Source of the DNA: Nymphaea colorata | Taxonomy: Eukaryota > Streptophyta > Magnoliopsida > Nymphaeales > Nymphaeaceae | Reading direction: 5' to 3' | DNA length: 64,000 bases | Assembly: GCF_008831285.2 (NCBI RefSeq) | Contig: NC_045141.1 | Location: forward strand, 21,510,848 to 21,574,847 | In this document: piece after piece, positions 11,801 through 24,100 of the stretch | Numbering within the stretch: the stretch's first letter is position 1 | Layout: every line of letters begins with the position of its first letter | The notes under the pieces: generated by a model | The model's database searches: none | What the model was told of the DNA's origin: nothing | Seen by the model: only the letters and a program-made list of their open reading frames with translations | Made by a program: the position numbers and the translations under genes

Positions 11801-14800
11801 ATGGAAGGATTGGTCAGAGGTCTGCTAAATGTGGCGTTGGGCGAAGGAGACGACGACCAACCTAGAGAAGAGCGCTCCAGATCCACCTGGGCACAGGTTT
11901 TTTGTTTTTTCCTTGATTTCTTGTTGTTGGACGATGTTGGAATCTCCAAGTAGATGGGATTCTGACGCCCTATGCGCCATGATATCGGATTGCAGGTTGT
12001 ATCTGGAGAGCAGGATGGAAGAGAAGAAGGATCCCCTCAATGGAATGCTCACCGACACAATGTTAGCCTTTGGTCTTCCTTTCCGTCCTGTCTTTGGAAT
12101 TGCCTCATTGTTCCTCTATGAATTGTCGGTCCTTGTCACAATTTGAGAATGATTTTTGGATGCTTCTTATGTTTCCATTTGTCGGGCAACTAAGAGAGAT
12201 GGAGAGAGAGAGAGCTTGTGAACTGATTTCTCGAATTGCAGGCTGAGTTCGGAGAGCATGAAAAGGGCGAGAAAGGTCCACGGTATCATCAGTCGAGTTC
12301 CCATCCGTACAGTGTAAGATTGGCTGATCACTCCCTGGTATAGAATTGATCGATCATACAGCAAATTCATCCAGTGGGGAAGTCGCGGCTTTAAATCGTC
12401 TCTCTACTTTCCGATTTTTCTCTAGTGGATTTATCCAAATTTCGTGTAGAAGGAAATTTCACTAGTTGATCTTCTAGTTCTTGAATGGTATCAAATTTGT
12501 GTTTTGTGGGTGCTTCTGGACACAGGAGAGCAACAATGAGGAGTGGACAACTGTTCCCGACCACAATGACAGGAAGCCCCAGAAGCAAACACATGAGGTT
12601 CCTGTCTTGCGCTCCTTGTTTTGCACTTCAACCGTTCGGCTCGTTTGCAATTCAGACTCTGAAATGTATAATCTTTACAGAAGAATGATCCTTCTGATCA
12701 AAGTATTATTTTGCTAATGCTGATTCCAGGTTGGGTTTTACCGTCAAGAAGAAAGAGAAGAAAAAATCCACCAGAGCGGCTATAGTAGTACCCATCAATA
12801 CAGCGTCAGTGAATGCATCTTAAAGTTCTTCCAACTTCTTGAACTTGTCATTCTGTAAATTAAACTATTGGCTGCCTATAATCACCTGCATAGCTCACAT
12901 CTATATTTCTATTGTTCTTAGTGTGAAACCTCGAACATTGAGGAGTGGCAAACTGTCAATTCACATCATGTCAGGAAACCTCATAGACAATCTCATGCGG
13001 TATGGCAATTATTTTTCTGTTTGATCTTTTTCACTTGTATCTGAATTTAAACTTCTTGTTCGTCTGGTAACATTTCTTACTCTGAAAAATAATAGTTAAT
13101 GAGCAGTCCATTGTTGTTCTTCGTATCATGATGAGTACCGAATTATGCTGCCTCTAAAGGCAGAAGGAATCATCAATATGTGTTGGTCTACCGCACTACT
13201 GTTCGTTGAAATTAATTGCAGGCGCCATTTCTCATAATCTTCCTAGCTATTCATCATTTACTAAAAAAAAGGTTGCTTAAATTTGCAGGAAAAAATGGAA
13301 CATTGGCATGGCTACAAGAGGCCAGCCAGTGAGCAGGAATACGCTGATGAAGTAAGCCACGTTGATCTGGAACCGACAGAAGAGGAGCTTAACAATCTCT
13401 CAGTAGCTTGTGACAAGCTTTGGCAACTTGATTTGAACCGCTTGGTACCTGGGAAAGATTATGAGATTGATTGTGGAGAAGGGAAAAAGGCCTATGAGAA
13501 GGAAGATGTGGCACGAGGAGCTTTGTTTTCTTATCTAAGTGAAGATGTACTCCATCGACCAAGTTACTCCCGATTTTGTGCTCTTTTAGACAACTATAAT
13601 CCATGTCAAGGTGCTAAAGAGGTGACAACACCCGAAGAGAGACAGGAACAAGATGCATTCATTGAGGAGATTAGTAGGACTGCGCCAGTCAAGTATCTGT
13701 ATAGATATCTTCTTTCAAAAGGGATTATTTCTGAGCATTATGATGATTTTAAGAGAAGGATGAGAGCCATATGGTTTGATCTTTATGGAAGAGGCGGCGC
13801 ATCTAATAGCTCTTCTGCATTCGAACATGTCTTTGTTGGTGAAATAAAGGGCCGTGGGGAGAACCAAGTTTCAGGTTTTCACAACTGGATTCAGGTACAA
13901 TCTCTCCTCAATTTTTCATTGTCTACTCCGAGCATGTTCACCAAATGTATATTACAAGTGTATTACCATTATCCGCAGGTAGTAATCTTCTTGTTTCTGC
14001 TACAATGTGCATTGGCAAATCTGCCGCTTCCTGCATGTCAACTCTCAACTGCGTAATCGTGCTATTTCGTAAAGCATATCTGTAAAGGCATGCATGCTAG
14101 GATCATTTTCTGCAATTGCATTCATGTCCAACTTATTTCATATTTGCTGGAGAACCGATGTTTTGTTGAGATCTCACAATGGTGGCTACTAGTCTTACAA
14201 GGCGTGGCACCACGGTTCTTTCAGGCACGACCATTAGATTTCTAGAGCTATTTCACTTCACCCTTCTTTTAATTGCTATCGTGGGCATCGGAAAAGATTG
14301 TCATAGGCTTCTTCACATTCCTTTTGCTGATATAATAGCCCTTCGGTGTTCCTGGAACTAACCTCATTCTTCCCCGTCAACATGGTTGCTTAATTCATGC
14401 GAGTAGGTTTTGATACATTCGCTCGACTCTCGAGTTAGTGTGCTTCCAGATACCTTGGGTCACCATCTTACAGACTGAAGCTAGGATATCCTAAAAGCTT
14501 GGCATGGTTCTCCTCAAATCGATTTATGCTCTCAGTCATTATTCCAAAACCTGAGCCATCTCTAAGTTCAGAGAATGTATGTTTGCAAAAATGCATAACC
14601 AAGAACTCTTGTAAAAGTTTACTAGGAAGCATCTGTATCAATTGTGCGAAAGGTTTCATCTGCATTTGTTCAGTATCAATTGTATCAACCGGCTGTTGCG
14701 GACGGAAGATCTAATCGTTGCAGATTTGTCGAGCAGAAAGTTCCAAGATTGGACTGAAAATGTCACAGGAGACATTGACGGTGACTCACCATACACAAGT

Positions 14801-15857
14801 CTCCTTTCGATTGTTTCAACTTTCAGACTGACGTAGAAGGGCTCACCGTATGGCCTTTTATTATAGTACTTGTCATGGTTAAGATTTTCCACTTGACATT
14901 CAGCTTTCATCCACAACCCATGGGTGGAAATGCTCAAGGCAGGAAATTCCCTTAGCCTGTTCCTCAATGGCTTCGGATGTTTAATCTTCTGGCTTCTTGT
15001 GGCGTTTGACCCTTAGAACCTTGTAAGCACAAGACCATGTGCATTAAGAACCTTGTATACAAGACCATGTGCATTTTTTATTACTGCTGTATTTATCAAG
15101 AACCAATCTTACTGCTTCTGAAAGCAGTTTAAAGTTGGAGAACGTTCGATTCAATTCCTTTGTGCATAACCAATTTCTCATAATCTCATAATATGATTGT
15201 TAACATGCATGGATATGAAATCTTATTGTTCCCTTTTCTCTATCTAGTTTTACCTGGAAGAAGCTAAAGGGAGGGTCGACTATCATGGATACATTCTTCC
15301 TAGAAGGCGTGGACATTTCGTAAGTGGGCTTCAGCTTGTTCAAGTTTTAAGATGAATTTGCATGTATCTCAGCAGATTAGTTATGCACGCATACCCATAA
15401 ACACACACACCGGCCCATAACGTCCCCTGTAATTATCCACTTCCGTTCTCATGCTCGTCACCTGAAATATGTGTAACGTAATGCCATAGAGCTTGTGATG
15501 ATATTTCTTAAACATGAACTGCACTTCTTCTATAGCTCAGGATAACTGATGCATCAGTGTAGCTATGTTAACTGCTGAATCTTCTGCTACACCTGCTGAA
15601 TCTTCTGCTACTACATGCAGCCAGATTCAGAAACTCAACTGCTCACTATCCAGTTCGAGTGGAATGGCGTTCTCAAGTCTGTCTCTAGCACCTTGGTTGG
15701 TGTGAGCCCTGAGTTCGAAATTGCTCTCTACACTGTATGTTTCTTTGCAGGTGAAGAGGATAACCACGTCCAGTTGGGACCATATCCTGTCAATATAAAA
15801 TGCTACCGACTTGGACATGATAAAATTGGCTCTGCTTTTCCCATAGCTCAGTGTTAG
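11801..15857 (+). CDS. Poly(U)-specific endoribonuclease, EndoU (XendoU) family
   Basis: Coding exons: 11801-11896, 12242-12313, 12526-12597, 12730-12804, 12922-12999, 13289-13894, 15248-15319 and 15621-15857. All junctions are phase 0 and give 435 aa. The C-terminal two thirds (about residues 140-435) is an EndoU domain. The expected catalytic residues are visible: His311 in FEHVFVGE, His329 in GFHNWIQ, and a Lys at about 376 in EWNGVLK, followed by GVSPEFEIALYT. Known EndoU enzymes cut RNA at uridines and leave 2',3'-cyclic phosphate ends. The acidic, charged N-terminus (residues 1-131) is made of small exons, and exons 2-3 resemble exons 4-5. No signal peptide is seen, so a cytosolic or nuclear site is inferred. 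The 1353-bp intron 6 holds an antisense coding-like fragment. The start is the first ATG giving MEGLVRGLLNVALG. The donor of exon 1 (GTTTTT) is weak, so that border is the least certain. Confidence 0.92.
14468..14967 (-). pseudogene. Unrecognised coding-like fragment in EndoU intron 6
   Basis: On the strand opposite the host gene, one frame is open at 14967-14656 (103 codons) and a second frame continues at 14665-14468 (65 codons). The two overlap by a few bases, as expected for one reading frame broken by a frameshift. The translated text looks protein-like (segments such as HGLWMKAECQVENLNHDKY and RDGSGFGIM) and has no low-complexity bias, but I do not recognise the family. It may be a decayed transposon or gene fragment. 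It could also be chance. Confidence 0.25.
15015..15076. repeat. Short imperfect tandem repeat, 32-bp period
   Basis: AGAACCTTGTA followed by ACAAGACCATGTGCATT occurs twice, at 15015-15046 and 15047-15076. Copy 2 lacks two bases. It lies inside intron 6 of the EndoU gene. Confidence 0.75.
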
Positions 15858-16541
15858 ACGGCGCCATCTATGGGGAACTAATTCAGCCTAGTAGAATAAC
15901 ATGGTTGTGGAAACAAACATACTTGTGACAGTATTTAAATACAGACCTGCATATTTTATCCTTGTGACACTATTCGGAAATCAAAATACTTATCAGTATT
16001 TGAATATATACCTGCATAATGCTCATCACTTTTCTGTTCCGTCATATCTTTTGGCTAACAGGGAACTCTGTTGACTCCGACCAAGCGAAATTACGTATTC
16101 AAACCTTATAACAGGGTACAGAATTAGATTTGTTTTCTCCTCATAGTTACCGCGAAACCAAATGGGTGCGGAAAGCGGTCTGAGAAAAGGGACAAAGAAT
16201 CGAGCCACAAAATGGAAAGCAAGGCTCAAGAAAAGCCTCAAAAGAAACCGCGTTCTTTAGCTACGCCCAAAGCAATTTGAAGAAAAGATACAGTGAGGGC
16301 ATTTCCTGATAACGGTGGATCCCTGAACAACCCAAGTAAATCACCAACAGCCAGAAAATCAATCAGGAGCATTTTACTTAACAAAACAGGATCCATTCTC
16401 AGTTCATCTTTACATCCAGAAAAACCCTAATCCCCAAAAAATTTCGCTACTCCGACAAGGGGAAAAATCCCCAAACCGATTCGCACATGAAGAGAAAGGC
16501 AGTAAGTGAAACCCAGAGAGAGTAAAGGAAGAAAGGAAAGC
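15858..16541. other. Convergent intergenic space between EndoU and the 56-aa gene
   Basis: Both neighbours are transcribed into this 684-bp interval, so it should contain both 3' untranslated regions, which may overlap. A 71-codon minus-strand frame at 16241-16026 has no recognisable feature and most likely lies in the 3' leader of the small gene or beyond it. Confidence 0.5.
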
Positions 16542-16810
16542 TCAAGAATCCGGAACGTCTGGCGAAGGATTACCGCTACGAAGGCGTTCAATCAATCCGC
16601 CGAGCTCCTTCCTCGCGGATTCCCTCCCGAACATGAATCCGTACCTGCAAAGGCCAAGCCCGCCGTCAGAATTTTCTCTAACCCCGACCCGACATCGAGA
16701 AGAAGGAAGAAGCTGAAAAGTATGTAATCTCTTTTTCTTTACCAGAAGGAGACCGCGGAAAAGACGCCGGCGGCCGCAAGCGTTTGAATGAGAGAGAACC
16801 GCTTCTCCAT
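16542..16810 (-). CDS. Small one-helix membrane protein, 56 aa
   Basis: Two exons on the minus strand, 16810-16743 and 16644-16542, split a Trp codon (TG|G). The donor is GTAAAG at 16742 and the acceptor is TTGCAG at 16650-16645. The product is 56 aa, and neither exon is long enough to stand out as an ORF. Residues about 5-27 form one hydrophobic helix (LIQTLAAAGVFSAVSFWYGF). An arginine/lysine-rich amphipathic stretch, GRESARKELGGLI, and a short hydrophilic tail follow. There is no cleavable-signal pattern, so a membrane-anchored protein is inferred. I believe similar short proteins exist in other plants, but I cannot name a function. An alternative donor (GGTAAT) lies near 16572 and could add exons and change the C-terminus. 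The GC-rich region just upstream (16811-16900) fits a promoter or leader. Confidence 0.65.
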
Positions 16811-17757
16811 CCTCCTCCCGTCCTCCGCCCCCTCTTCAATCGACTTCCTTCGGTGCCTCCGCCGCTCCGGCGGAGCGGAACGAGTGGGAAACTGGAGTCT
16901 ATTAATGGGTCGACCTAGTCTGCAACCCGACCCGATTTTCCAACCTTGAAATGGGTCTTTACTCTTAGCTGAGAAGGTTTGCAGTCTGGGTTGGATCTAT
17001 GCAGTGCCCGAACAGGTTCGGGTTGATTCCCACAATAAATAAATGAAAAAAAAAATTATTCGCAATATCTCTCTCTCTCTCTCTCTCTCCCAAGGCATGC
17101 TTTTTATGTGATACTTAAGCAATTTTTCATAAATCAAATCATACAAAATAAATGCGATATTTGAATTTTAAAAATCTTGAAACTTTGATGTTCAGGTTGA
17201 CTTTCATGAACCGAGACAGCTAAAACCGCTCCACTTGCAAAACCTTATAAAATTCAGTTTATACATTCAATTCAACCTGCAAGAATTTTAGTCTTACAAA
17301 TCTAGTTAGTTACATCCATTTACATAGTCTTTTCTATAAAATTAGCTCTTGAGAAACAAGTAAGGATTCTAATGAATGATAAATTGTGAACAAGTAATTG
17401 AAACTTTCAATAATTTTTCTCATCATGAAAAGTTTTGAAAGCTAAGCGCCTTTATTCTTTTTTAAATCCAATTAATCTTGTCCTCCACACCAAGGAAAAA
17501 AATATCACGAGTGTGAACAGCTTTGAGAGCAGGATGCATCTTATCTTTATTGGTCACAGGAGCAGAGCTATATGTAGGCATGTGGGGGCAGTTGCATACA
17601 CGGTCCCCTGAAACTTGTTATAATAACTTTTAAGTTGTAAGTTGTTACAAACTGACAACCATATTTATTGCGGTCTATTTTGGCGAGTACCACATGGTTC
17701 CCTGCCAGAGCTTCTTTTATATGTAGCAACAGCAATATTAGTTTCCCCTAAATTTAT

Positions 17758-17792
17758 TTGGGACACTCACTATCAACTTGAGTTTTGCTTGC

Positions 17793-17831
<39 letters not shown>

Positions 17832-17925
17832 TTTGCAATGGATATATATATATATATATACATATATATACAATTGGGACACTCACTATCAACTTGAGTT
17901 TTGCTTGCTATATATATATATATAC
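17758..17925. repeat. Direct repeats each running into a (TA)n tract
   Basis: A 41-base unit beginning TTGGGACACTCACTATCAAC occurs at 17758 and again at 17874, a period of 116 bases. Each copy runs directly into a (TA)n tract, and a (GT)n tract lies between them. The pattern fits slippage or unequal exchange around the microsatellite. Confidence 0.85.
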
Positions 17926-19800
17926 AAATTAAAAAGAAATCGCCCAAGGTGCTCACTCGCCACCAAAATGTTTGATTCTTCCCCTCCAGCATGTGGTTTG
18001 TAGATAGGGAAGTCTATGGATCGGATTAGAATTAGATATATTCTGAATCATATTTTCAGATATTCACATATTTAAATTTAAAAATGAACAAAGAATCTGG
18101 TCTTGAGCCGAATTTTACATTTATATCTGAATCTAAATCTAAATTTTTGAACCAAATCCAGTATATATTCAAAAGTTAAAAAGTATTATATATAAGATAT
18201 TTATTTAAAACTAAATTTGATCTACATCCCGTTGGATATTTATGTACATCTGAAGATGTCATTTATTAAATCTAAATTTGATCTGATTTCCTAATCAAAT
18301 ATTATTTATTCATATATATGAATTTTTTCAAAATGGTTCAGTTGGGTATCCCACTCAAATTAGATACATCGACATCCCTACTTGTATGAAATCCGCATAT
18401 CTCTAGGGCATGAGGATCACATCTGACGTATGAGACCATCACACGATCAACAAGATTTAAACATTCTTACCTTCTCAATTTTACAACTTAGTTCTCGCAA
18501 TTGATTCTTGAATGAGCGAGATCTAAACAATAGCAAAATATTCATTTCCCCATTTTTTATTGGTAAATTTTAAATTTTTTAAAAACAGGCTTCCGGTAGA
18601 TCAATAAAAAAATTCCAGATTGATTTCGGTTCCGATTTTTTTTATCCTTTTTGGAAGACGGTCCACTTTTGGCAATACAAACGTTCTCATTATTAACCAG
18701 CCGCCATATCTGGAACCGCTTATCCATTTAATACAACGTTGAGAAACGCTGGCCATAAAATGTGAAATAATTAGATTAAGACATCAGGTCCATTCCGTGT
18801 TAATATCGTCAGGATTGAACTCAGCAATCGATAAGTTATCTTCCGCTTAATTTCTTTTTACGTTATTCATCCAAACTATTATATTTTTTGCTATAATATT
18901 TTTTTTACCACCTAAATCGTATGCTAAAAGTTAATAAGGCTCTGTAAGATGTTAATCTTGACTGCTTCAATTCATCATTTCGTATTCTTTTTTTTTTTAT
19001 GAGATTTTTCAAAAATTGTTGTAATAACTATGAAACGAACGGTAACTTTGAAATTTGAACGTGAAATAAAGATGGCAAGTGGCTGTAAAGATTATAAGTT
19101 TTTACTGTTCTATATTTAGATTTATAAGTTTTGAACTTTGGTTCACCTACCAACATGCGAAACTTAGTGACATTCGTTAAAAAGGGCAGCCAATTGTGTA
19201 GGTTCAAGATGTTGATTCGGATTTCTAAATCGAACCAAATCTGAATCTCTCGTGCAGCTCATTCTAACAGTAAACTGATTCATAATTAAACAAAAATATA
19301 AAAAACAATCAACTTCTCAAGCACTTTAACTAAGTATCAATCAAGGATCTACTTAAATAAAATTGTTTACCACTTAAGATTCAATTAACCAATCATTCTA
19401 ACATTCTTTGATGTATTAAATTTTGTTTTATACATGAGCTACGAAGGGAAACCTATACTTTTGGAGGGTGGAGGCAGACGTTACCTAAACAGTAATATCT
19501 TCTATTGGTTGCTCACTGAAATTCCTCTGATGTACTGTCCTTTTCTCGGCGTGCTTCCTTCATTGAAGAACCAGCGCCGGACGCGACAAGTTCAGGTAAC
19601 GAGGTCATAATTAAAAGAGATGGGGGCTTTTTCGTCATCGAGAAAAACAATCTATTGGAGTCCGGCAGTGCTCCAGAAGCGCTACCTGCATGAGCTTCCC
19701 ATGTGTGTTCTGTTCGCGTTGGTCGCTCGTCCATCTTCTCTTCCCTTCTTCTTCTTCTTCGCACACTTAGTATCTTCTTCATCAATCTTATCAGCAGAAA

Positions 19801-19809
19801 CTCTCTCTT

Positions 19810-19862
<53 letters not shown>
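19801..19862. promoter_or_regulatory. (CT)n tract in the putative CLASSY promoter or leader
   Basis: About 60 bases of nearly pure CT repeat (GA on the other strand) lie upstream of the inferred leader donor at 20004. Plant BPC/GAGA-binding proteins recognise such tracts, and they are common near plant transcription starts. A regulatory role here is inferred from position only. Confidence 0.4.
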
Positions 19863-21133
19863 CTCTCTGCGCGCATTGTGTACGTATATTCAAACGCGTG
19901 CTCCGGAACTGCTGCGTGTGAAGTGATCCCATTTGGTTGCTGAGAGTTTGCCGAGTAGCCAGTAGTCTCCGCCAGCCCAGACGGCCATCTTGTTTTTGTG
20001 TTCGTAAGTTTTTCTTTTACCTTTTTTAGCTTTTTTTTTTTTTTGCAGGAGGTGTGTTTCATTTTTTTTATCTCTTTTCTTATGGTTGTTGTTCTAATTT
20101 TTAGGTTTGTACATTCTTCTTTTCTTATGTATTGTTCTTTTTTTCTTTTCTCTTTCGTGTTGCAGGAATCATTTCCTTTCACGTTCCAGGATATTTCTCC
20201 GTGTTCTGTTTTTGTATTTTTTTTTTCTGCTGCACCGACCCTTTTCTTTCGTGTTCTAGTGTTCCTTTTCTCTCACACTGTGGGCTTTGGCAAACCATTG
20301 TTGTAAATTGTCATTTTCAGGTATATAACCGACGACCTTGTTCTTCTCCTTTTCTTCTTCTCTTGGGTTCTAAACTTACTCTTTTTTTTTTATGTTCATT
20401 TTTCATGGCAACTGTGAATAAATTCATCAGTATTATGTTTCTTTGATTCAAGCTTTTAAGACTGTTTCCATGTATGGATCCAAAATGATACATTCACAAA
20501 ATACCATGTAGATGGAAATTAGTGCATTTTGTTCTGCATGTAATTGAAAAACGGCAAATGAAAAGTGTAGACTGGTTGCTTGTTGTAGACGTTAAATGGA
20601 TTTTAAAGAGATGCAAGGACCAAAGAGACATTTGATTTGATAGTGAATCTGTTACTCTTGCATTTAAGTTTCTTATACTTCAGTTTTGGATTTTATAACT
20701 TTTTTTTTTGTTTGCATTTATCTTTTTAAGATGTTGATTCTTTTGTGCTTAAATAATCTAATGGAAATGGCACTCAAAGTGAGACTCACGTTGGAAAATA
20801 TGGCTCTGTATTTTTTCAAGTTATTTGTTCATTTCCTTTCTATATTCTTTGTCAGTTTTTTTGTTTTCCACCTGCTTTAGTGTCAAAAGCTGCATGATCA
20901 GGATGAGGATTGATAATTTGCATGATATATGTACTTGTCTGACGATCAAACATTCGAGGTCTTGTCTTTAGATGTATATCCACATGAACTAAATATTTGA
21001 GAGTACAATGCTCTTAACTACAAGTGTTCTTATTTTCCAATTAAAGGTGTTCTAGGCACTGAGCTTGTTTATTTTTTGAGTTACGCAATCAAACCAACCC
21101 TTCTTTTTTCTCAATGCATGTCTATTCGCAGCC

Positions 21134-24100
21134 ATGAACTGCATTGCTGGAAGAACAAGAAGCCAAATGTCTGGATGGCGGAAAATTCTTCCTCCTGTAA
21201 GAGCTCTTCCACATTTTCTTTTTCTGTATAAAAGGTGGTTTTAAGCTTCAGTTTGTTCTTCATGATTAAGATTTTCCTTTCCTTTTTTTTTTGGGTCTTT
21301 TGAGGTTGTGGATTGTTCAAGAAGGAAGCATGCAGAAGTTCCCCATTGCTCAAGTAGTAGAAAAGGCAAGAGAGCAAAAGAAGTCATTCTCTTGAGCGAA
21401 GAGGAAGAGGGCAGTGATCATGTAGAGAAGCTCAAGACAAGAAAGCGGAGTTCGAATGTGCAGAAAGGTAAGACAGTGGAGGATGACAATGATGTTGAAA
21501 TGAGAAAGTTTGCAAGGAAAAAGGAGTGTTCAAGTTCATGGAAAGGGAAGGAACAATCAGACGCATCTTCCAGGGGTTCTCAAAGGTTATGGAGGACAAA
21601 AATGAAATGTAGGAAGCTAGGGATCACAATTTGCTCCTCTATTAATGGAAATGGTGAGAAGAAGGGAGCAATTGAGCTCATGAGCAGTGAGGATGATAAT
21701 GAGGATTCAACTGAAGTGGAGAAGCTTGTAAGAAGGCCAGTCATCCAAGCAAGGAAAGTTAAAAAAATAGCTTCAAGGAATTCCAATAGGGTGGCCAGAA
21801 GGAGAGAGAAAGCTTCGAAGAAATTGAATTGTGTGAAGAAGAAGCGGAGTTTGCAATGGAACGAGGATGAAGATGAAGAATCAATTTCTACAAGTGATGA
21901 TGTGGAGGAGAGTGTCACTGATGATGATTATAATGATGATGATGATGAGGATGTTAACTTGAAGGAAAGGTCAACTTCACCTTTGAGAAGCTACCAAGAA
22001 GGAATGCACTCAAACGTCATGAAAGCAGGAAGTCTTCATTTTTTCCTAAACGAGGAAGAAAAAGTATTTGTTGATCTAGTCAACAGTGACAATGATGATA
22101 ATACTAAGCAGTTGAAGACAAAAGAGCAGAAAACTAAGGACTCTTTAGGATTGGAAGCTGGAATCGCAAATAAGAATAGATCAATAGGGCAGAAAGTTGA
22201 GGAGGAAGAAACTCAAAGTCTGAGTTTTGATAGTGAAGAAGAAGAAGGAGGAGGAGGAGGAGAAGAAGATGAAGATACTGATGACATTGAGGATGATGAC
22301 GAGGATGATGACTATAATGTTGATGATGACTGGTACGATTCTGAAGAAGACGATGAAGAGAATCAGGAGGAATATGAGGAAGAGATACAAGTAGAGGAGC
22401 AAAGCAGAAGTTTGAAACAAACAGAGGTTGTAATGAGAGAACTTAGAGAAGAAAACATCATCTTAAAGAATGAGAACAATATACTCCGAAGCAGGTTGAA
22501 GCAAGACGGTTGCAAGAAACATGGGAGACAGTATAACACTCTTGTCAACAAAACAAGGTCCCATATGGAAAAAACTCCCAAGAGAAGACCTAGAACTCCT
22601 TATTCAGAAGATGGTCGCACTGAAGAGGGGATAATAAAAGAAGACAGAGACACTTTTACTAAAATAGAAGCTAATGATCATGATCAGAGTACTAATGTTG
22701 CTGATATTGATGATGGCTATGATGATGATGTCGGTGATGTTAAAGGTGTTGCAGGTAGTGCTGAAAAACGAGCCAAACAAGAGGTTAAGAAGATCCCTGG
22801 AGATCAGAAACTTTATGACAAGGCTGAGTTGAACATTGAGAAAAGGGGCAACAAGACCTCTGGACAACCTATACATGATCATTTGGACGACCAAGATACC
22901 AATGATTATGGTAATTCTACCGATGGCAATAGTTGTGCTGCTAGTACAGAGAAAATATACAAGAAAAAAAAGAACAAACGGATGGAGCTTTCACTCTTTG
23001 ATCTTCTTATGGACACAATTAATGAAAAGAGGGACATTTTACCCGATGATGTGAAGACCTGTGAAGAAAAAATTCCAATCAAAATAAAGTTGCCTTTGCG
23101 GTGGTCATCTAGCGAATCAGAGCGTGAGAAATCAGATTCTGAAGGAGAACTAGATGACCTTTGGAATGAACTAAATTTCGTCCTCAGACTGAATGAGATC
23201 GGTTGTCCTGATTGGCATGAGACACAGGTGGGAAAGATCAAATAATTCTGGTTCCAACTTTCCAATAAGGACACTGAGTATACTTTCGTGATCAATTGAT
23301 GTCTCGCTTATGATTAGCCTACTGCTTTATCATCTCATAAGAAGTTCAAAATTCGCTACATTTATCAATACTTTTATTAGTTTATAGCAAACGGTAACTA
23401 AGATTTTACAGAAATTATTAAAGCAGGTAAACTCTAGGCAAAAACAATACAAGCATGTTGATCCAAATGAACCAACTCTCTCTACTTTGAGGCACATTTA
23501 ATGAATCTCATATATATACTTTTTATTATGCACATTTAGCCTATAAATATGTATATCTCTTTTCTAAAATCCTTAATTATATCTGCATTTACAACATGAC
23601 GTTATGATCCCTTTACATGCATAAATGCAGATGCAAGATTAAGTAGATAATATTACACTTTTACATATTTAGATTGCATTGAAAGGTAATCTCAATCTCA
23701 AGTTTATAATTCTTGGTATTTGTGATATAGGAAACCTTTTATCTGGTTTTGGTATGTAACCTCAAAATGCTGTCATTTTCAAGAAAGTCTTTTATAACAC
23801 ATTGTTTTGATCTCTTCCAGGCTCCTTTGATTTTCTTCACTAGAAGTAACAACACAACATGAATCTTACATGCTTCTTTTTGTGTGTTCAGCATGAATCG
23901 AACACAAACATGACTCAATCTCCAGTTACCTGTCAGCATCAATTCCTTCTTGATGAACAAATTGGCATTGTGTGCAAAGTCTGCAATTATGTGAAGTTGG
24001 AAATTAAGTACACAATGCCACCAATGGTATGTAATGTAAGAAGCACATGATTATTTTGTTAGCAAGTAGGTACCATTGATTAGATTTTCTTAGCCTTTCA

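Larger units (their letters stand above)
16811..21133. other. Divergent intergenic region with the CLASSY promoter and leader
   Basis: The left part (16811-16910) is GC-rich and should be the promoter of the minus-strand 56-aa gene. The middle (17100-19500) is A+T-rich, with (CT)n at 17071-17089, (TA)n and (GT)n at 17793-17872, and no gene. The right part (about 19550-20003) is richer in GC and has a (CT)n tract. It probably contains the transcription start of the CLASSY gene, because a good donor (GTAAGT at 20004) pairs with the acceptor TTCGCAG ending at 21131, two bases before the ATG context. That implies a roughly 1.1-kb 5'-UTR intron. This leader structure is inferred. Confidence 0.45.

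Noticed and set aside
19620-20182. Long open frames on both strands (up to 166 codons) over the CT tract
   Set aside because: They are translations of the (CT)n repeat and T-rich leader (Ser-Leu and Arg-Glu runs), not genes.
21580-22894. Minus-strand open frames of 72-112 codons opposite CLASSY exon 2
   Set aside because: They are shadows of the acidic low-complexity coding region on the plus strand.
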